64,000 nt of DNA from Saccharibacillus sp. CPCC 101409 (lineage in GTDB: Bacteria; Bacillota; Bacilli; Paenibacillales; Paenibacillaceae). The stretch is taken from positions 310,001 through 374,000 of the forward strand of contig NZ_JAULSA010000003.1 of assembly GCF_030518235.1 (NCBI RefSeq), written 5' to 3'. Below the pieces are notes generated by a model. It was not told the DNA's origin. It did no database searches and saw only the letters and a list, made by a program, of their open reading frames with translations. Shown here one piece after another: positions 1 to 8,200 of the stretch (positions are counted from its first letter, which is position 1; each line of letters starts with the position of its first letter). Position numbers and translations under genes: made by a program.

Positions 1-1
1 C

Positions 2-544
2 GGCTCGGTGCTGAGCACGAACGCCGACGACGGGCCGGGGACCAATACCGTGCCCTGGGATTACCGGATTCAAGCAGGGGAGGTGGGCGATCTGGTCGGC
101 AGCGATATGACCCTTCTGCCGGACAACGAGCTGCTGCCGAACGACGCCAACTACGCGACCGGACAGAAAGTCTGGACGCTGCAATCCATGAGCGCCGCGC
201 TTACGACGGACGACCAGGGACGCAACGACGTGCAGCTGTCCGGCTGGACGACGCTCAAGTCGTATCCGGACGAAGCGGCGGCGCAGGCCGATCTGGAGAA
301 TCTGAAAGTGTCGGTCACGACGGATGTCGACGTGGTCGGCGTGTACCGGACAGCGTACAACGGCGAGACGCGCAGCTTTGCCGTGGTGGAACTGCCGTCG
401 GGCAACCGCATCAAGCAGCCGGTGGACGACGCGCGCTACGGCAAATTGAAGGACGCCAAAACGGCTTCCGTCGTGCTGGAGGAAGTGCATGACTTTGCCG
501 ATTACGATCTGGCATATGCGAAATTTCGGGGGTGGGCGAATTGA
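2..544 (+). CDS. Hypothetical protein, 5'-truncated by the window edge
   Basis: The frame is open from the first bases of the window, so the true start lies upstream; about 180 residues are visible. A GTG at 8 is available but has no ribosome binding site. The visible part is soluble-looking and acidic, with no membrane segment or lipobox. I do not recognise the family. Its TGA stop shares a base with the ATG of the DUF350 gene (TGATG), which implies one mRNA and translational coupling. Proteins next to DUF350 and DUF4178 genes are often parts of a membrane-associated module, but that role is inference here. Confidence 0.6.
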   Translation, partial: GSVLSTNADDGPGTNTVPWDYRIQAGEVGDLVGSDMTLLPDNELLPNDANYATGQKVWTLQSMSAALTTDDQGRNDVQLSGWTTLKSYPDEAAAQADLENLKVSVTTDVDVVGVYRTAYNGETRSFAVVELPSGNRIKQPVDDARYGKLKDAKTASVVLEEVHDFADYDLAYAKFRGWAN

Positions 545-957
545 TGGCGGAATTGGGATTCGACGGAACGACTTTTCTTAACCTGGCGATCAGTCTGGTT
601 GCGATCATCGTGCTGCAAATCGTGGGCATGCTGATCTTCTTCCTGAAGACGCCGTTCAACGACATGGACGAGCTGAAGAAAGGCAACGTCGCCGTGGGAC
701 TTGCGCTCGGCGGCAAATTTATCGCGACCGGCATCATTCTCGGCATCTCGGCGTACACCAACACGTCGATCTGGTTTATGGCGATCTGGTTCCTGATTGG
801 ACAGGTGTGCCTCGTGATCGTGTACTGGGTGTTCGATCTGGTCACGCCGAAGTTCAAAGTCGCCGAGCAGTTGGAAAAAGGCAACGTGGCTGTCGGACTG
901 CTGCTGTGCGCGGTGTTTATCGGCACGGCGATCTCCATCAGCAGTCTGATTATCTGA
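544..957 (+). CDS. DUF350 family membrane protein
   Basis: This is a 137-residue protein with four predicted membrane helices (about 10-34, 48-70, 76-100, 115-137). It is built from two similar halves, each carrying KGNVAVGL at the helix entry, which is the internal duplication typical of DUF350 (YjfL-like) proteins. In-frame GTG (532) and TTG (541) codons lie just upstream, but ATG 544 is preferred because it overlaps the preceding stop and has a purine-rich GGGGGTGGG stretch at suitable distance. Biochemical function is unknown. DUF350 genes commonly lie with DUF4178 and ion-channel genes, as here. Confidence 0.85.
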   Translation: MAELGFDGTTFLNLAISLVAIIVLQIVGMLIFFLKTPFNDMDELKKGNVAVGLALGGKFIATGIILGISAYTNTSIWFMAIWFLIGQVCLVIVYWVFDLVTPKFKVAEQLEKGNVAVGLLLCAVFIGTAISISSLII

Positions 958-970
958 GTTCCGCAGGAAA

Positions 971-1005
971 AAGGCCGCGCCCGCTAACTTAGCGGGCGCG
1001 GCCTT
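971..1005 (-). terminator. Convergent stem-loop terminator
   Basis: A perfect 15-bp GC-rich stem (971-985 with 991-1005) encloses a 5-nt loop. The run of five T that makes it a Rho-independent terminator is on the minus strand (complement of A968-972), so it serves mainly the DUF4178 gene. It can also stop transcripts from the DUF350 operon. Confidence 0.8.
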
Positions 1006-1095
1006 ATCGAGCTGAGCGGAGAAATCGCGCAGGGCGCGGCGCCTGGGAGCTTGGCCGCCTGCGAAGCGAAGCGGCCCGGCAGCCGAGCCGCCGGC

Positions 1096-1608
1096 CTACG
1101 CGCCGCCGCCGCGAATGACGCGCACGTCGGCCGGCGGGATGTCTTCGCCTTCGTACAGCATAAAGCGTCCGTCCATCCATTCGATGCGCAGCAGCTTCAT
1201 ATTGTCGGACTGGTACTGCCAGACGGACTGGTCGCCGCCCTGCATAAACGGCGTGCGTCCGGTCGTTTCCACGTGACCGTTGTACTGTTCTTCGAGATGG
1301 TACACGGTGCCGTCGAGCTCCATCGTCGAAGGCACTTCGTCGATCGAATCGAGCCTGCCGTCGATCGGCCGGTACAGGCCGTAGACGTTCTCTTCGCGTT
1401 CTTCGACGACGAGATACGACAGATTGGCGCCGTCGCGCAGCGTAAGCACGACCGCTCTGCGGCGCGCGTTCCGGGTCCGGCCGGTCACTTCGTACGTGAC
1501 GAGCGAGACTTCGCAGATATCGCCGGGGCCGATATCGAGAATGCCGCGCTCGGCAAGCGGAGCTTCCGGTTTGGCGAAGATATTGCGGATGCGTTTGAAC
1601 ATGGACAT
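1096..1608 (-). CDS. DUF4178 domain protein
   Basis: A 170-residue soluble protein of the DUF4178 type. It is a single beta-rich domain with the characteristic spread of aromatic and acidic residues (LSYLVVEERE, VYHLEEQYNG, LLRIEWMDGRF). The start at 1608 has GGAGG eight bases upstream on the minus strand; a second ATG two codons later is possible. Function is unknown. In Firmicutes DUF4178 genes sit next to DUF350, polyamine-synthesis and K+-channel genes, and here it lies between a DUF350 gene and a K+ channel. It is convergent with the former and divergent from the latter. Confidence 0.8.
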   Translation of the reverse strand: MSMFKRIRNIFAKPEAPLAERGILDIGPGDICEVSLVTYEVTGRTRNARRRAVVLTLRDGANLSYLVVEEREENVYGLYRPIDGRLDSIDEVPSTMELDGTVYHLEEQYNGHVETTGRTPFMQGGDQSVWQYQSDNMKLLRIEWMDGRFMLYEGEDIPPADVRVIRGGGA

Positions 1609-1636
1609 GGATCAGACCTCCAGGCTGGAATAGTAA

Positions 1637-1732
1637 CTTGTCAACGCTAAAGGTAAGGTTACGCCCGCCTGAAATGCACCTGGAGCGTGTGCATTTCAGG
1701 CGAACGTAAACCTCCGATTAAGAGTTGACAAG
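1637..1732. repeat. 96-bp imperfect palindrome
   Basis: Outer arms CTTGTCAAC (1637-1645) and GTTGACAAG (1724-1732) flank a perfect 13-bp inner inverted repeat (GCCTGAAATGCAC 1667-1679, GTGCATTTCAGGC 1689-1701) with a 9-nt loop. The segments between the arms also pair imperfectly. It fills the divergent intergenic region between the DUF4178 and K+-channel genes. The outer right arm contains TTGACA, a possible -35 element. It may be a regulatory palindrome or a miniature repeat. Confidence 0.6.
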
Positions 1733-1848
1733 GTAATAGGCTTGATTATTTTTGCGGTAAAGGTTGTACGCAGTATCGATGCGCCGCGTTTCGGATTGTT
1801 TATATCCTAGACGATCCGCGGCGCAATTCCAAGCGAGGAGGAGCAGGT

Positions 1849-2880
1849 TTGCATTTCTTTATCCGGCTGTCGACGAGACTTATGCATCTGCGCAAATCGC
1901 ATATCGGCCTGATTATTCTCGGTTTCGTTCTGTTCAGCGCCACGGTCGCCTACGCGATCGAGCCCGCCACGTTCGGCGGCTGGTTCAACGCGTTCTACTG
2001 GGTGCTGACGACGATGGCCACGGTGGGCTACGGCGACTATTTCGCCACTTCGCCCGCAGGCAAAGTTTTTACGATTTTTTTGTATATCTTCGGCATCGGG
2101 CTGCTCAGTCTGGTCATCGGCAAAGTGATCGATACCATCGCGGACGTGCAGCGCCAGAGAGGGGCGGGAACGTTGGCTTTTGAAGGAAAAGAACATGTCA
2201 TTATCGTCAACTGGGGCAAAAAAGCGCAGTCGGCCGTCGAAGAAATCCTGAACCATGCGCCGAAAACGCAGATCGTGCTGATCGACGAAAGCAATCGCCA
2301 TCCGCTGGAGCAGCTGGAACAGGTGCATTTTATCAGCGGCGATCCGGCTTCCGACGCCGTGCTGCGCAAAGCGAACATCGAAGCGTGCCGGGCGGCGATC
2401 GTTTTCGCGGACGAACGTATTACGGAAGCGGCGCTGATCGACGGCAAATCGCTGCTGGTCGTGTCCAGCATCGAACGGCTCGCGCCGCAGGTGCATACGA
2501 CCGTCGAGATCACGATGGAGAATCATGTGCAGAATTTCCGCCATGCGCAGGTGAACGAGTTCATCCTGTCGCACGACGCCATCTCGCGCCTGGCCGTGCG
2601 CGCCGCGCTGCACGAAGGCAGCTCCGACGTCATCACGCAGCTGCTCAAGCGCGAGAACGGAAGCGATATCTACGAAATACCGGCGAATGCCGCCTGGCGA
2701 ACGTACGGCGACGCGTTCCGCGCGCTGCTGGAGCTCGGCGCGACCCTGATCGCCGACCGCGAAGACCTCGGCATCAACCGCAAACTGAACGCGCCGATCC
2801 CGGCGGAAGCCCGGCTGTACGTAGTGTCGGACGCGGAGACGTATCGGAGGATTATCGGAGAAGAGCGGCCCCGCCGATAA
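1849..2880 (+). CDS. Two-TM potassium channel with RCK/TrkA-N domain (YugO-like)
   Basis: This is a 343-residue K+ channel subunit. The first helix (about 17-38) is followed by a pore loop with the canonical selectivity filter TVGYGD (58-63) and the second helix (73-96). A cytoplasmic Rossmann-type RCK domain starts near residue 115 (HVIIVNWGKKA); its nucleotide-binding glycine motif is degenerate. The start is TTG 1849, chosen because AGCGAGGAGGAG sits directly upstream. Family knowledge: such channels conduct K+ and are gated by ligand binding to the RCK domain; B. subtilis YugO works in membrane-potential signalling in biofilms. It is divergent from the DUF4178 gene. Confidence 0.9.
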   Translation: MHFFIRLSTRLMHLRKSHIGLIILGFVLFSATVAYAIEPATFGGWFNAFYWVLTTMATVGYGDYFATSPAGKVFTIFLYIFGIGLLSLVIGKVIDTIADVQRQRGAGTLAFEGKEHVIIVNWGKKAQSAVEEILNHAPKTQIVLIDESNRHPLEQLEQVHFISGDPASDAVLRKANIEACRAAIVFADERITEAALIDGKSLLVVSSIERLAPQVHTTVEITMENHVQNFRHAQVNEFILSHDAISRLAVRAALHEGSSDVITQLLKRENGSDIYEIPANAAWRTYGDAFRALLELGATLIADREDLGINRKLNAPIPAEARLYVVSDAETYRRIIGEERPRR

Positions 2881-2939
2881 CGGCGAAGCGACGGCCCGAC
2901 CGCGTAAACGTGCAAAAACGAAGCAAAAGGAGGCCGACC

Positions 2940-4256
2940 ATGCAAATCAAACTCGGAATCATCGGGACCGAAGCGTTTGTGGAGCGGGTGCTGCGGGTGC
3001 TGCGTTCGTTTCCGACCTTCCGGCCCGTGGCGCGGGTGGCGGAAGAGGAAGGCGAAGCGGTGGCGGCGGCCGCGGAACTGGGCGCGGAAGCCGAGGCGCT
3101 GCTGCTGTCCGGCGCGCCCGCCCACCGGGAAGTGAAGCTGAACGCGGCGACGAACGTGCCGGTCTTCTACGTTCCGCTGAACGGAGCCGGACTGTACCGG
3201 GCGCTGTTCAAAGCTTTTGCCGGAGGACGCCTGAACGAAGGAATCTCGGTCGATTCGCTGACGCGGGCGATGGTGGCGCGCACGCTGGCGGACCTCAGGT
3301 TGGAAGGGACGGACGTTTGCGTTTACGAAGGCCCGTCTTACGCTTCGGCCGACAGCCTGGCGGAATTCCATCGGAACATGGCCGAATCCGGGCGCTGCGG
3401 CCTGGCGTTTACCGGCGTCGAACGCACGGCGCAGCGTTTGGAAGCGCTGTCGATTCCAAGCGAACTGCTTCAACCGTCGGACCAGGATATCATCGTGATT
3501 CTGGAACGGGCGCTGCTTGCGACTGAGTCGCGGCGGAACAAGGAAGCGCAGATCGTGGTCGGCATCGTCAACGTGGACGACTTCGGCCGGCTCGCGATGA
3601 ACCGGGCCAGCGAACACGACGTGCAGAAGTTGAAGCTGGAGATCCACCGTATGCTGCTGCAGTACGTGGAGCAGCTCGACGGACATCTGACTGCGCTGGG
3701 CGGCGACGAATATTTATTTTTTACAACGCGGGGCATCTTCGAACGGGAGACCGGCGGCTACAAGACGATTCCGCTCGCCAAAGACGCTTACCAGTCCTAC
3801 GGGCTGTCGCTGAGCCTGGGCATCGGGTTCGGGCTGTCGGCCAACGATGCGGGAACCAACGCCAGAAGCGCGCTGCGCAAAGCCAAAGAAGCGGGCGGGG
3901 ACGCCTGCTTTATTATCCGCGAAGACGCGACCCTGATCGGGCCGCTGGAGATGGCCGATCCGGTGCGCGCCATCCTTGCGCCCATCGACGCGGAGCTGAT
4001 CCGGCAGGCCGGGGAAGCCGGCATGACCGGCGCGTATCTCGGCAAACTGCTGCATCATATGGCCCGCTTCGAGAAATACGAATACGAGGTGCACGAACTG
4101 GCGTCGCTGCTGAATATTACGGTGCGCAGCGCGCATCGTCTGCTGATTCAGTGGATGGACGGGGGACTGGTCGAGATCGCGGGTTACGAGAAAATGCCGC
4201 GCGGCCGTCCGAGACAGATTTACCGGTTCGTTTTCCTGATGGACCGGTCGCTGTAA
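2940..4256 (+). CDS. Regulator with GGDEF-like domain and C-terminal winged helix
   Basis: A 438-residue soluble protein starting at ATG 2940, with AAAAGGAGG upstream. The N-terminal part (1-190) begins like a Rossmann or receiver-like fold (KLGIIGTEAFVERVL). The middle part (about 205-330) resembles a nucleotide-cyclase/GGDEF fold, with GGDEY at 254-258 in the place of the GGDEF signature. The C-terminal part (about 370-438) looks like a winged helix (LASLLNITVRSAHRLLIQW). I infer a transcription regulator that senses a nucleotide or metabolite; catalytic diguanylate cyclase activity is uncertain. It lies 60 bases after the K+ channel and ahead of the epimerase-aldolase operon, either of which could be its target. 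Confidence 0.6.
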   Translation: MQIKLGIIGTEAFVERVLRVLRSFPTFRPVARVAEEEGEAVAAAAELGAEAEALLLSGAPAHREVKLNAATNVPVFYVPLNGAGLYRALFKAFAGGRLNEGISVDSLTRAMVARTLADLRLEGTDVCVYEGPSYASADSLAEFHRNMAESGRCGLAFTGVERTAQRLEALSIPSELLQPSDQDIIVILERALLATESRRNKEAQIVVGIVNVDDFGRLAMNRASEHDVQKLKLEIHRMLLQYVEQLDGHLTALGGDEYLFFTTRGIFERETGGYKTIPLAKDAYQSYGLSLSLGIGFGLSANDAGTNARSALRKAKEAGGDACFIIREDATLIGPLEMADPVRAILAPIDAELIRQAGEAGMTGAYLGKLLHHMARFEKYEYEVHELASLLNITVRSAHRLLIQWMDGGLVEIAGYEKMPRGRPRQIYRFVFLMDRSL

Positions 4257-4367
4257 ACGCGCGGAAGCGCGGAGGGCTGCCGATTTAAAGACGATTTAAC
4301 GTCCTGTCTTTATATCCCGGACCGTCGTATGCTTGAAAAAAAGCTCAGACGGAAGGAGCGGTACGGC

Positions 4368-5384
4368 TTGAAAACGATCGAACAACTGGAAGAGGTGCTG
4401 GCGAAACCGACGGAGGCGCTGATTCGCGATCTGCGTTCGGTGCCCGGCGACCTGGTGCTGCTGGGCGCGGGCGGCAAGATGGGCCCCAGCCTGGCAAGGC
4501 TCGCCGCAAACGCGATTCGCGAAGGCGGACTGGATAAAAAGGTGATCGGCGTATCGCGCTTCTCCGACGCCGAGGCCCGCGCGGAGCTGGAAGCGGCCGG
4601 CGTGACCGCGATCTCCTGCGACCTGCTCGACGACGAAGCGCTGCGCGCGCTTCCGGACGCGGCGAACGTGATCTACATGGCGGGCAACAAATTCGGCACC
4701 AAAGGACGCGAGCATTTTACCTGGGCGATGAACACTTATTTGCCGGGGCGCGTGGCGGAAAAGTACAAAGATTCGCGCATCGTCGTGTTCTCGTCGGGCA
4801 ATATCTATCCGTTCCGTCCGGTCGCAAGCGGCGGAGCGGACGAGCGGACCGCGCCCGAGCCGCTCGGCGAGTACGCGCAGTCCACGCTGGGGCGCGAGCG
4901 CATCTTCGAATACCATTCGCGCAAGAACGGCACCCCGATGGTCATGTACCGGCTGAATTACGCGATCGACATGCGCTACGGCGTGCTGCTCGAATTGGCG
5001 AAGGCGGTTCATGAAGGGCGGGAGATCGACCTGACCATGGGCTTTGCCAACGTCATCTGGCAGGGCGACGCCAATGCGATTGCGCTGCGCTGCCTGACCC
5101 GGTGCGAGAGTCCGCCGAACGTCGTGAACGTGACCGGCCCGGAGACGTTCTCGATCCGTTGGGCGGCGAACGCTTTTGCGGAGCGGCTGGGCAGGGAAGC
5201 GCGATTCGCCGGCGAAGAAGCGGAAACGGCGCTGCTGAACAACGCCTCCAAAGCGCACGCTCTGTTCGGCTATCCGGGCGTATCGCTGCTGCGGATGATC
5301 GACTGGACGGCGGAGTGGGTGGCCGGGGGCGGAGAAGTCTGGAACAAGCCGACGCATTTTCAGGAACGAAAGGGGAATTTCTGA
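4368..5384 (+). CDS. NAD(P)-dependent epimerase/dehydratase family protein
   Basis: An extended short-chain dehydrogenase-type protein of 338 residues. The N-terminal Rossmann motif reads VLLGAGGKMGPSLA (GxxGxxG variant). A later segment (VFSSGNIYPF ... GEYAQSTLGRERIFEY) carries the serine/tyrosine region, although the classical YxxxK is altered to YAQST. TTG 4368 is preferred as start because GGAAGGAG lies nine bases before it; an ATG at 4329 has no such site. The next gene begins two bases after the stop, so it is in one operon with the DapA-family aldolase. A role in catabolism of an unidentified sugar or sugar acid is inferred from this pairing. Confidence 0.75.
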   Translation: MKTIEQLEEVLAKPTEALIRDLRSVPGDLVLLGAGGKMGPSLARLAANAIREGGLDKKVIGVSRFSDAEARAELEAAGVTAISCDLLDDEALRALPDAANVIYMAGNKFGTKGREHFTWAMNTYLPGRVAEKYKDSRIVVFSSGNIYPFRPVASGGADERTAPEPLGEYAQSTLGRERIFEYHSRKNGTPMVMYRLNYAIDMRYGVLLELAKAVHEGREIDLTMGFANVIWQGDANAIALRCLTRCESPPNVVNVTGPETFSIRWAANAFAERLGREARFAGEEAETALLNNASKAHALFGYPGVSLLRMIDWTAEWVAGGGEVWNKPTHFQERKGNF

Positions 5385-5386
5385 CC

Positions 5387-6463
5387 ATGACGAACCGTGA
5401 ATCCGCGCGGCGGCTGTCGCCCGAACAAAGCGCCGCGCTGCATGGCGGCCTGGTGATTCCCGCCCACCCGCTCGCCCTGGACGAGAACCGCCGGCTGGAC
5501 GAGCAGAGCCAGCGCGCGCTGACCCGTTATTATCTCGCTTCGGGCGCGGGAGGAATCGCCGTAGGCGTACATTCTACCCAGTTCGAGATCCGCGAGCCGC
5601 GGCACGATCTGTTCGAAACGGTGCTGGCGCTGGCGTCCGAAGAAGTCGAACGCGCCGGGATCGGCAGGCCGTTTATCCGGGTGGCGGGAATCTGCGGCCC
5701 GCTTGGCCAGGCGCTGTCGGAAACGGAGACTGCGATCCGACTCGGCTACGACGCGGCGCTGCTCAGCATGGGCGGCCTCGGCGATCTGAGCGAAGAAGGA
5801 CTGCTCGAACGCACGCGCCGGGTAGCGGAAAAGATGCCGGTAATCGGCTTTTACTTGCAGCCTTCGGTGGGCGGCCGCGCGTTCAGCTACGGGTTCTGGC
5901 GGCGCTTTGCGGATATTCCGAATGTGGTCGCGATCAAAATGGCCCCGTTCAACCGCTACCAGACGCTGGATGTGGTCCGCGCGGTCTGCCACTCGCCGCG
6001 CCGCGACGAGATTGCGCTCTACACCGGCAACGACGACAATATCGTGGCCGATCTGCTGACGACGTTCCGGTTCGAAACGGACGGCGGAACGGTCGAGAAA
6101 GAAGTGGTCGGAGGACTGCTAGGCCACTGGGCGGTCTGGACCCGCCGGGCGGTGGAACTGCTGGAGGAGATCAAAGCGGTGCGGAGCGGAAGCTCGCTCG
6201 ACCGCGAATGGCTGACGAGAGCGGTTCAGGTTACCGATACGAACGCCGCTTTTTTCGATCCGGCGCACGGCTTTGCCGGCTGCATCCCGGGCATTCACGA
6301 AGTGCTGGTCCGGCAGGGGCTGATGCAAGGAACCTGGTGTTTGAATCCCGAGGAGATGCTGTCGCCCGGCCAGAGCGAAGAGATCGACCGGGTTTACGCG
6401 CAGTACCCGCGGCTGAACGACGACGAGTTTGTCGCGGCGGGCCTGGCGGAGTGGAGAGCGTAA
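5387..6463 (+). CDS. Dihydrodipicolinate synthase (DapA) family aldolase/lyase
   Basis: A 358-residue (beta/alpha)8-barrel protein of the N-acetylneuraminate lyase/DHDPS superfamily. The Schiff-base lysine is K184 (VVAIKMAP) and the proton-relay tyrosine is Y156 (GFYLQPS), spaced 28 residues apart as in DapA. It is about 60 residues longer than true DapA (near 290), and the N-terminal G-T-T pocket of DapA is not evident. It is therefore more likely a catabolic 2-keto-acid or sugar-acid aldolase/dehydratase than a lysine-pathway enzyme. It is tightly coupled to the upstream epimerase (2-nt gap) and about 90 bases ahead of the GNAT gene. Confidence 0.75.
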   Translation: MTNRESARRLSPEQSAALHGGLVIPAHPLALDENRRLDEQSQRALTRYYLASGAGGIAVGVHSTQFEIREPRHDLFETVLALASEEVERAGIGRPFIRVAGICGPLGQALSETETAIRLGYDAALLSMGGLGDLSEEGLLERTRRVAEKMPVIGFYLQPSVGGRAFSYGFWRRFADIPNVVAIKMAPFNRYQTLDVVRAVCHSPRRDEIALYTGNDDNIVADLLTTFRFETDGGTVEKEVVGGLLGHWAVWTRRAVELLEEIKAVRSGSSLDREWLTRAVQVTDTNAAFFDPAHGFAGCIPGIHEVLVRQGLMQGTWCLNPEEMLSPGQSEEIDRVYAQYPRLNDDEFVAAGLAEWRA

Positions 6464-6553
6464 AGCCGAATCGGCCCGCAGACCGGAAAAGCCGGGCAGG
6501 CGGGCAATCGGACAGCGCGGCAATCGACGTCGAGCATGCAAGGAGGAGCGGCT

Positions 6554-7681
6554 GTGCGGCTGGAAACTTTTGAAGAAAAGCATCTGCAAGAAGCGGAAGC
6601 GCTGTGGAACGAAGCATGGGGAGCGGTATTTCCCATGCGGGAGCGGCTGCTGCGGCAGAATACGGTCGAAGACGTCCGGCTGCTGCGCGCCGGCTCATGG
6701 ATCGCGCGCGAGACGCCGGCCGGGCCGGCCGCGGGGTTGGTAACGGCCAAGTTTCCGCGGCCGGGCGACGAGCTGCGCTTCGGACTGCGGCCGGATACCG
6801 GCTGGATTCAGGCGCTCGTCGTCTCCCCGGCCGGCCGGGGCCGGGGGATCGGCAGCCTGCTGCTGAGCCGGGCCGAAGAGGCGCTGCGGCAGGCCGGAGC
6901 CCGGCGGATCGTGCTGGGCGGCGATCTGCACCGCCGGATGTTCCCCGGCGTTCCGGCGGAATCGACCGCTGCGCGCGCCTGGCTGGAGCGCAGGGGCTAT
7001 ACGCATCGCGAAGATGCGTTCGATCTGGTGAATCATTACGGGGCGGCGGAGGCGGCGGGAGCCGAACGCGCCAAGGAAGCGTCGGGGGCGCAAGGAGCGA
7101 TAGGAGCGGGAGAAGCCGAAGAGGCGATAGAAGCGGTAGAAGCGGTGGAAGCGACAGGAGCGGGAAAAGCGGTAAAAGCGGGAAAAACGGGAGAAGCAGG
7201 CAAAGCGGTGTTCCGCGCCGCCCGGCCCGGGGACCGGGAAGCGCTGACCGCGTTTATGGCGCGCTGCTTTCCGGGCGGCTGGGATCTTCAGCAGCGCGAC
7301 TACTGGAACAGCGGCGGGACGGGCCGCGAGTACATGCTGCTTGAGCTGGAAGGCCGGCTGGCCGGCTTCTGCCGGATGAACACGCAGCGCTCGCCGCTGC
7401 TGGCCCAGAACGTCTACTGGGCGCCGCTGTTCGAAGGCGAACTGGGCGGGATCGGCCCGCTCGGCATCGATCCGGCCTGCCGCGGAGGCGGCTACGGCCT
7501 GGCGATCGTGCAGGCGGCCGACCGCGCGCTGCGCCTGGCGGGGATGCGGCATATCGTGATCGACACGACGCCGTTCGTCGAATTCTACGGCAAACTCGGC
7601 TATACGCCGTGGAAACGCTACGCGAAGTACGATAAGACGCTGGAGCCGCTTAGCGGCGAATGCGCTTCGGCCGAAGTTTAG
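6554..7681 (+). CDS. Tandem GNAT acetyltransferase with Ala/Gly/Glu-rich linker
   Basis: A 375-residue protein with two GNAT folds. Domain 1 (1-165) has the acetyl-CoA loop VVSPAGRGRGIGSLLL. Domain 2 (about 215-370) has IDPACRGGGYGLAIV. The two are joined by roughly 50 residues of low-complexity sequence of the form A-E-A-V-E-A-G-K, encoded by GAAGCGGTAG-like short repeats. The start GTG 6554 follows AAGGAGG by seven bases; the in-frame ATG 6536 overlaps that site and is less likely. Substrate is unknown. It follows the aldolase and ends just before a 15-bp tandem repeat and a terminator. Confidence 0.8.
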   Translation: MRLETFEEKHLQEAEALWNEAWGAVFPMRERLLRQNTVEDVRLLRAGSWIARETPAGPAAGLVTAKFPRPGDELRFGLRPDTGWIQALVVSPAGRGRGIGSLLLSRAEEALRQAGARRIVLGGDLHRRMFPGVPAESTAARAWLERRGYTHREDAFDLVNHYGAAEAAGAERAKEASGAQGAIGAGEAEEAIEAVEAVEATGAGKAVKAGKTGEAGKAVFRAARPGDREALTAFMARCFPGGWDLQQRDYWNSGGTGREYMLLELEGRLAGFCRMNTQRSPLLAQNVYWAPLFEGELGGIGPLGIDPACRGGGYGLAIVQAADRALRLAGMRHIVIDTTPFVEFYGKLGYTPWKRYAKYDKTLEPLSGECASAEV

Positions 7682-7683
7682 AA

Positions 7684-7798
7684 ACCCCGCCAACAGGACC
7701 CCGGCCAACAGGACCCCGGCCAACAGGAACCGGGCCAACAGGACCCCGGCCAATAGGAACCCGGACAACAGGGGCCAGGCCAACAGAGGCCGGGCCAA
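7684..7798. repeat. 15-bp tandem repeat, about 8 copies
   Basis: A direct tandem repeat with unit CCCGGCCAACAGGAC, about eight degenerate copies in phase, starts two bases after the GNAT stop codon. Fifteen bases keep all reading frames open, so spurious pentapeptide ORFs appear on both strands. No start signals support translation; it looks like a minisatellite in the 3' untranslated region. Confidence 0.85.
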
Positions 7799-7817
7799 TC
7801 AGAATCACGCCAACCGC

Positions 7818-7862
7818 AAGAACCTTCCTCTTCCGCTGCGGCGGAGAATGAAGGTTCTTTTT
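7818..7862 (+). terminator. Rho-independent terminator of the GNAT operon
   Basis: Arms AAGAACCTTC (7818-7827) and GAAGGTTCTT (7850-7859) enclose a GC-rich inner region that can pair further, followed by TTTTT (7858-7862). The hairpin is closely similar to the one at 39894-39938. Confidence 0.85.
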
Positions 7863-7960
7863 GCGATGCGCGGTAATATCGGGCGGCCGATCCGCGTTCA
7901 TCCAAGCCGATCAAGCACTTGGCAGGCCAATTGATCGGGTTCAAGCACCCGTGCGAAAGA

Positions 7961-8160
7961 AATGATGCAAATCGGCATCAAATTCGGCCGATTAAGCGGC
8001 CAAACGAAGGGAATGATGCAGATCCGCATCATTTCCGGCCTCCAAAGACCAAATTGTTTTGCAAAGGGCCTGATCGGACAAAAATTGCTGCGCATACGCA
8101 TCAATGCCCGCCTTTTTAGTTCCAAACCGCCGGAATTGCTGCGTATCCGCAGCAATCGTG
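7961..8160. repeat. Array 1 of four phased palindromes (51/72/51 spacing)
   Basis: Four palindromic units begin near 7963, 8014, 8086 and 8137. Right arms (GCATCA or GCAGCA) start at 7975, 8026, 8098 and 8149, exactly 51, 72 and 51 bases apart. Unit 2 is perfect: AATGATGC, six bases, GCATCATT (8012-8033). Units 1 and 2 have TGATGC left arms; units 3 and 4 have TGCTGC. Each unit is followed by an A/T-rich step and a C/G-rich step. The array lies in the convergent gap between the GNAT terminator and the AraC-type regulator. See arrays at 39548, 43901 and 53738. Confidence 0.8.
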
Positions 8161-8173
8161 CTCGCGCCTCTCC

Positions 8174-8200
8174 ACTCAACTCAATTCAACTCAACTCAAC
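8174..8200. repeat. Pentamer repeat (ACTCA/ATTCA)
   Basis: About five tandem copies of ACTCA, one changed to ATTCA, end the intergenic region. The stop codon of the AraC-type regulator (8196-8198, minus strand) is part of the repeat, so copy-number change here could alter the very end of that protein. Confidence 0.7.

Noticed and set aside
7660-7851. Plus-strand open frame encoding TGPRP repeats
   Set aside because: Same 15-bp repeat read in another frame, overlapping the GNAT 3' end and the terminator.
7678-7944. Minus-strand open frame encoding CWPGS repeats
   Set aside because: The repeats reflect the 15-bp DNA tandem repeat; no start signals or family similarity.
7961-8160. CRISPR-like appearance of repeated palindromes with spacers
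   Set aside because: Only four units per locus, repeats differ in sequence within and between arrays, spacing is not uniform, and no cas genes are present.
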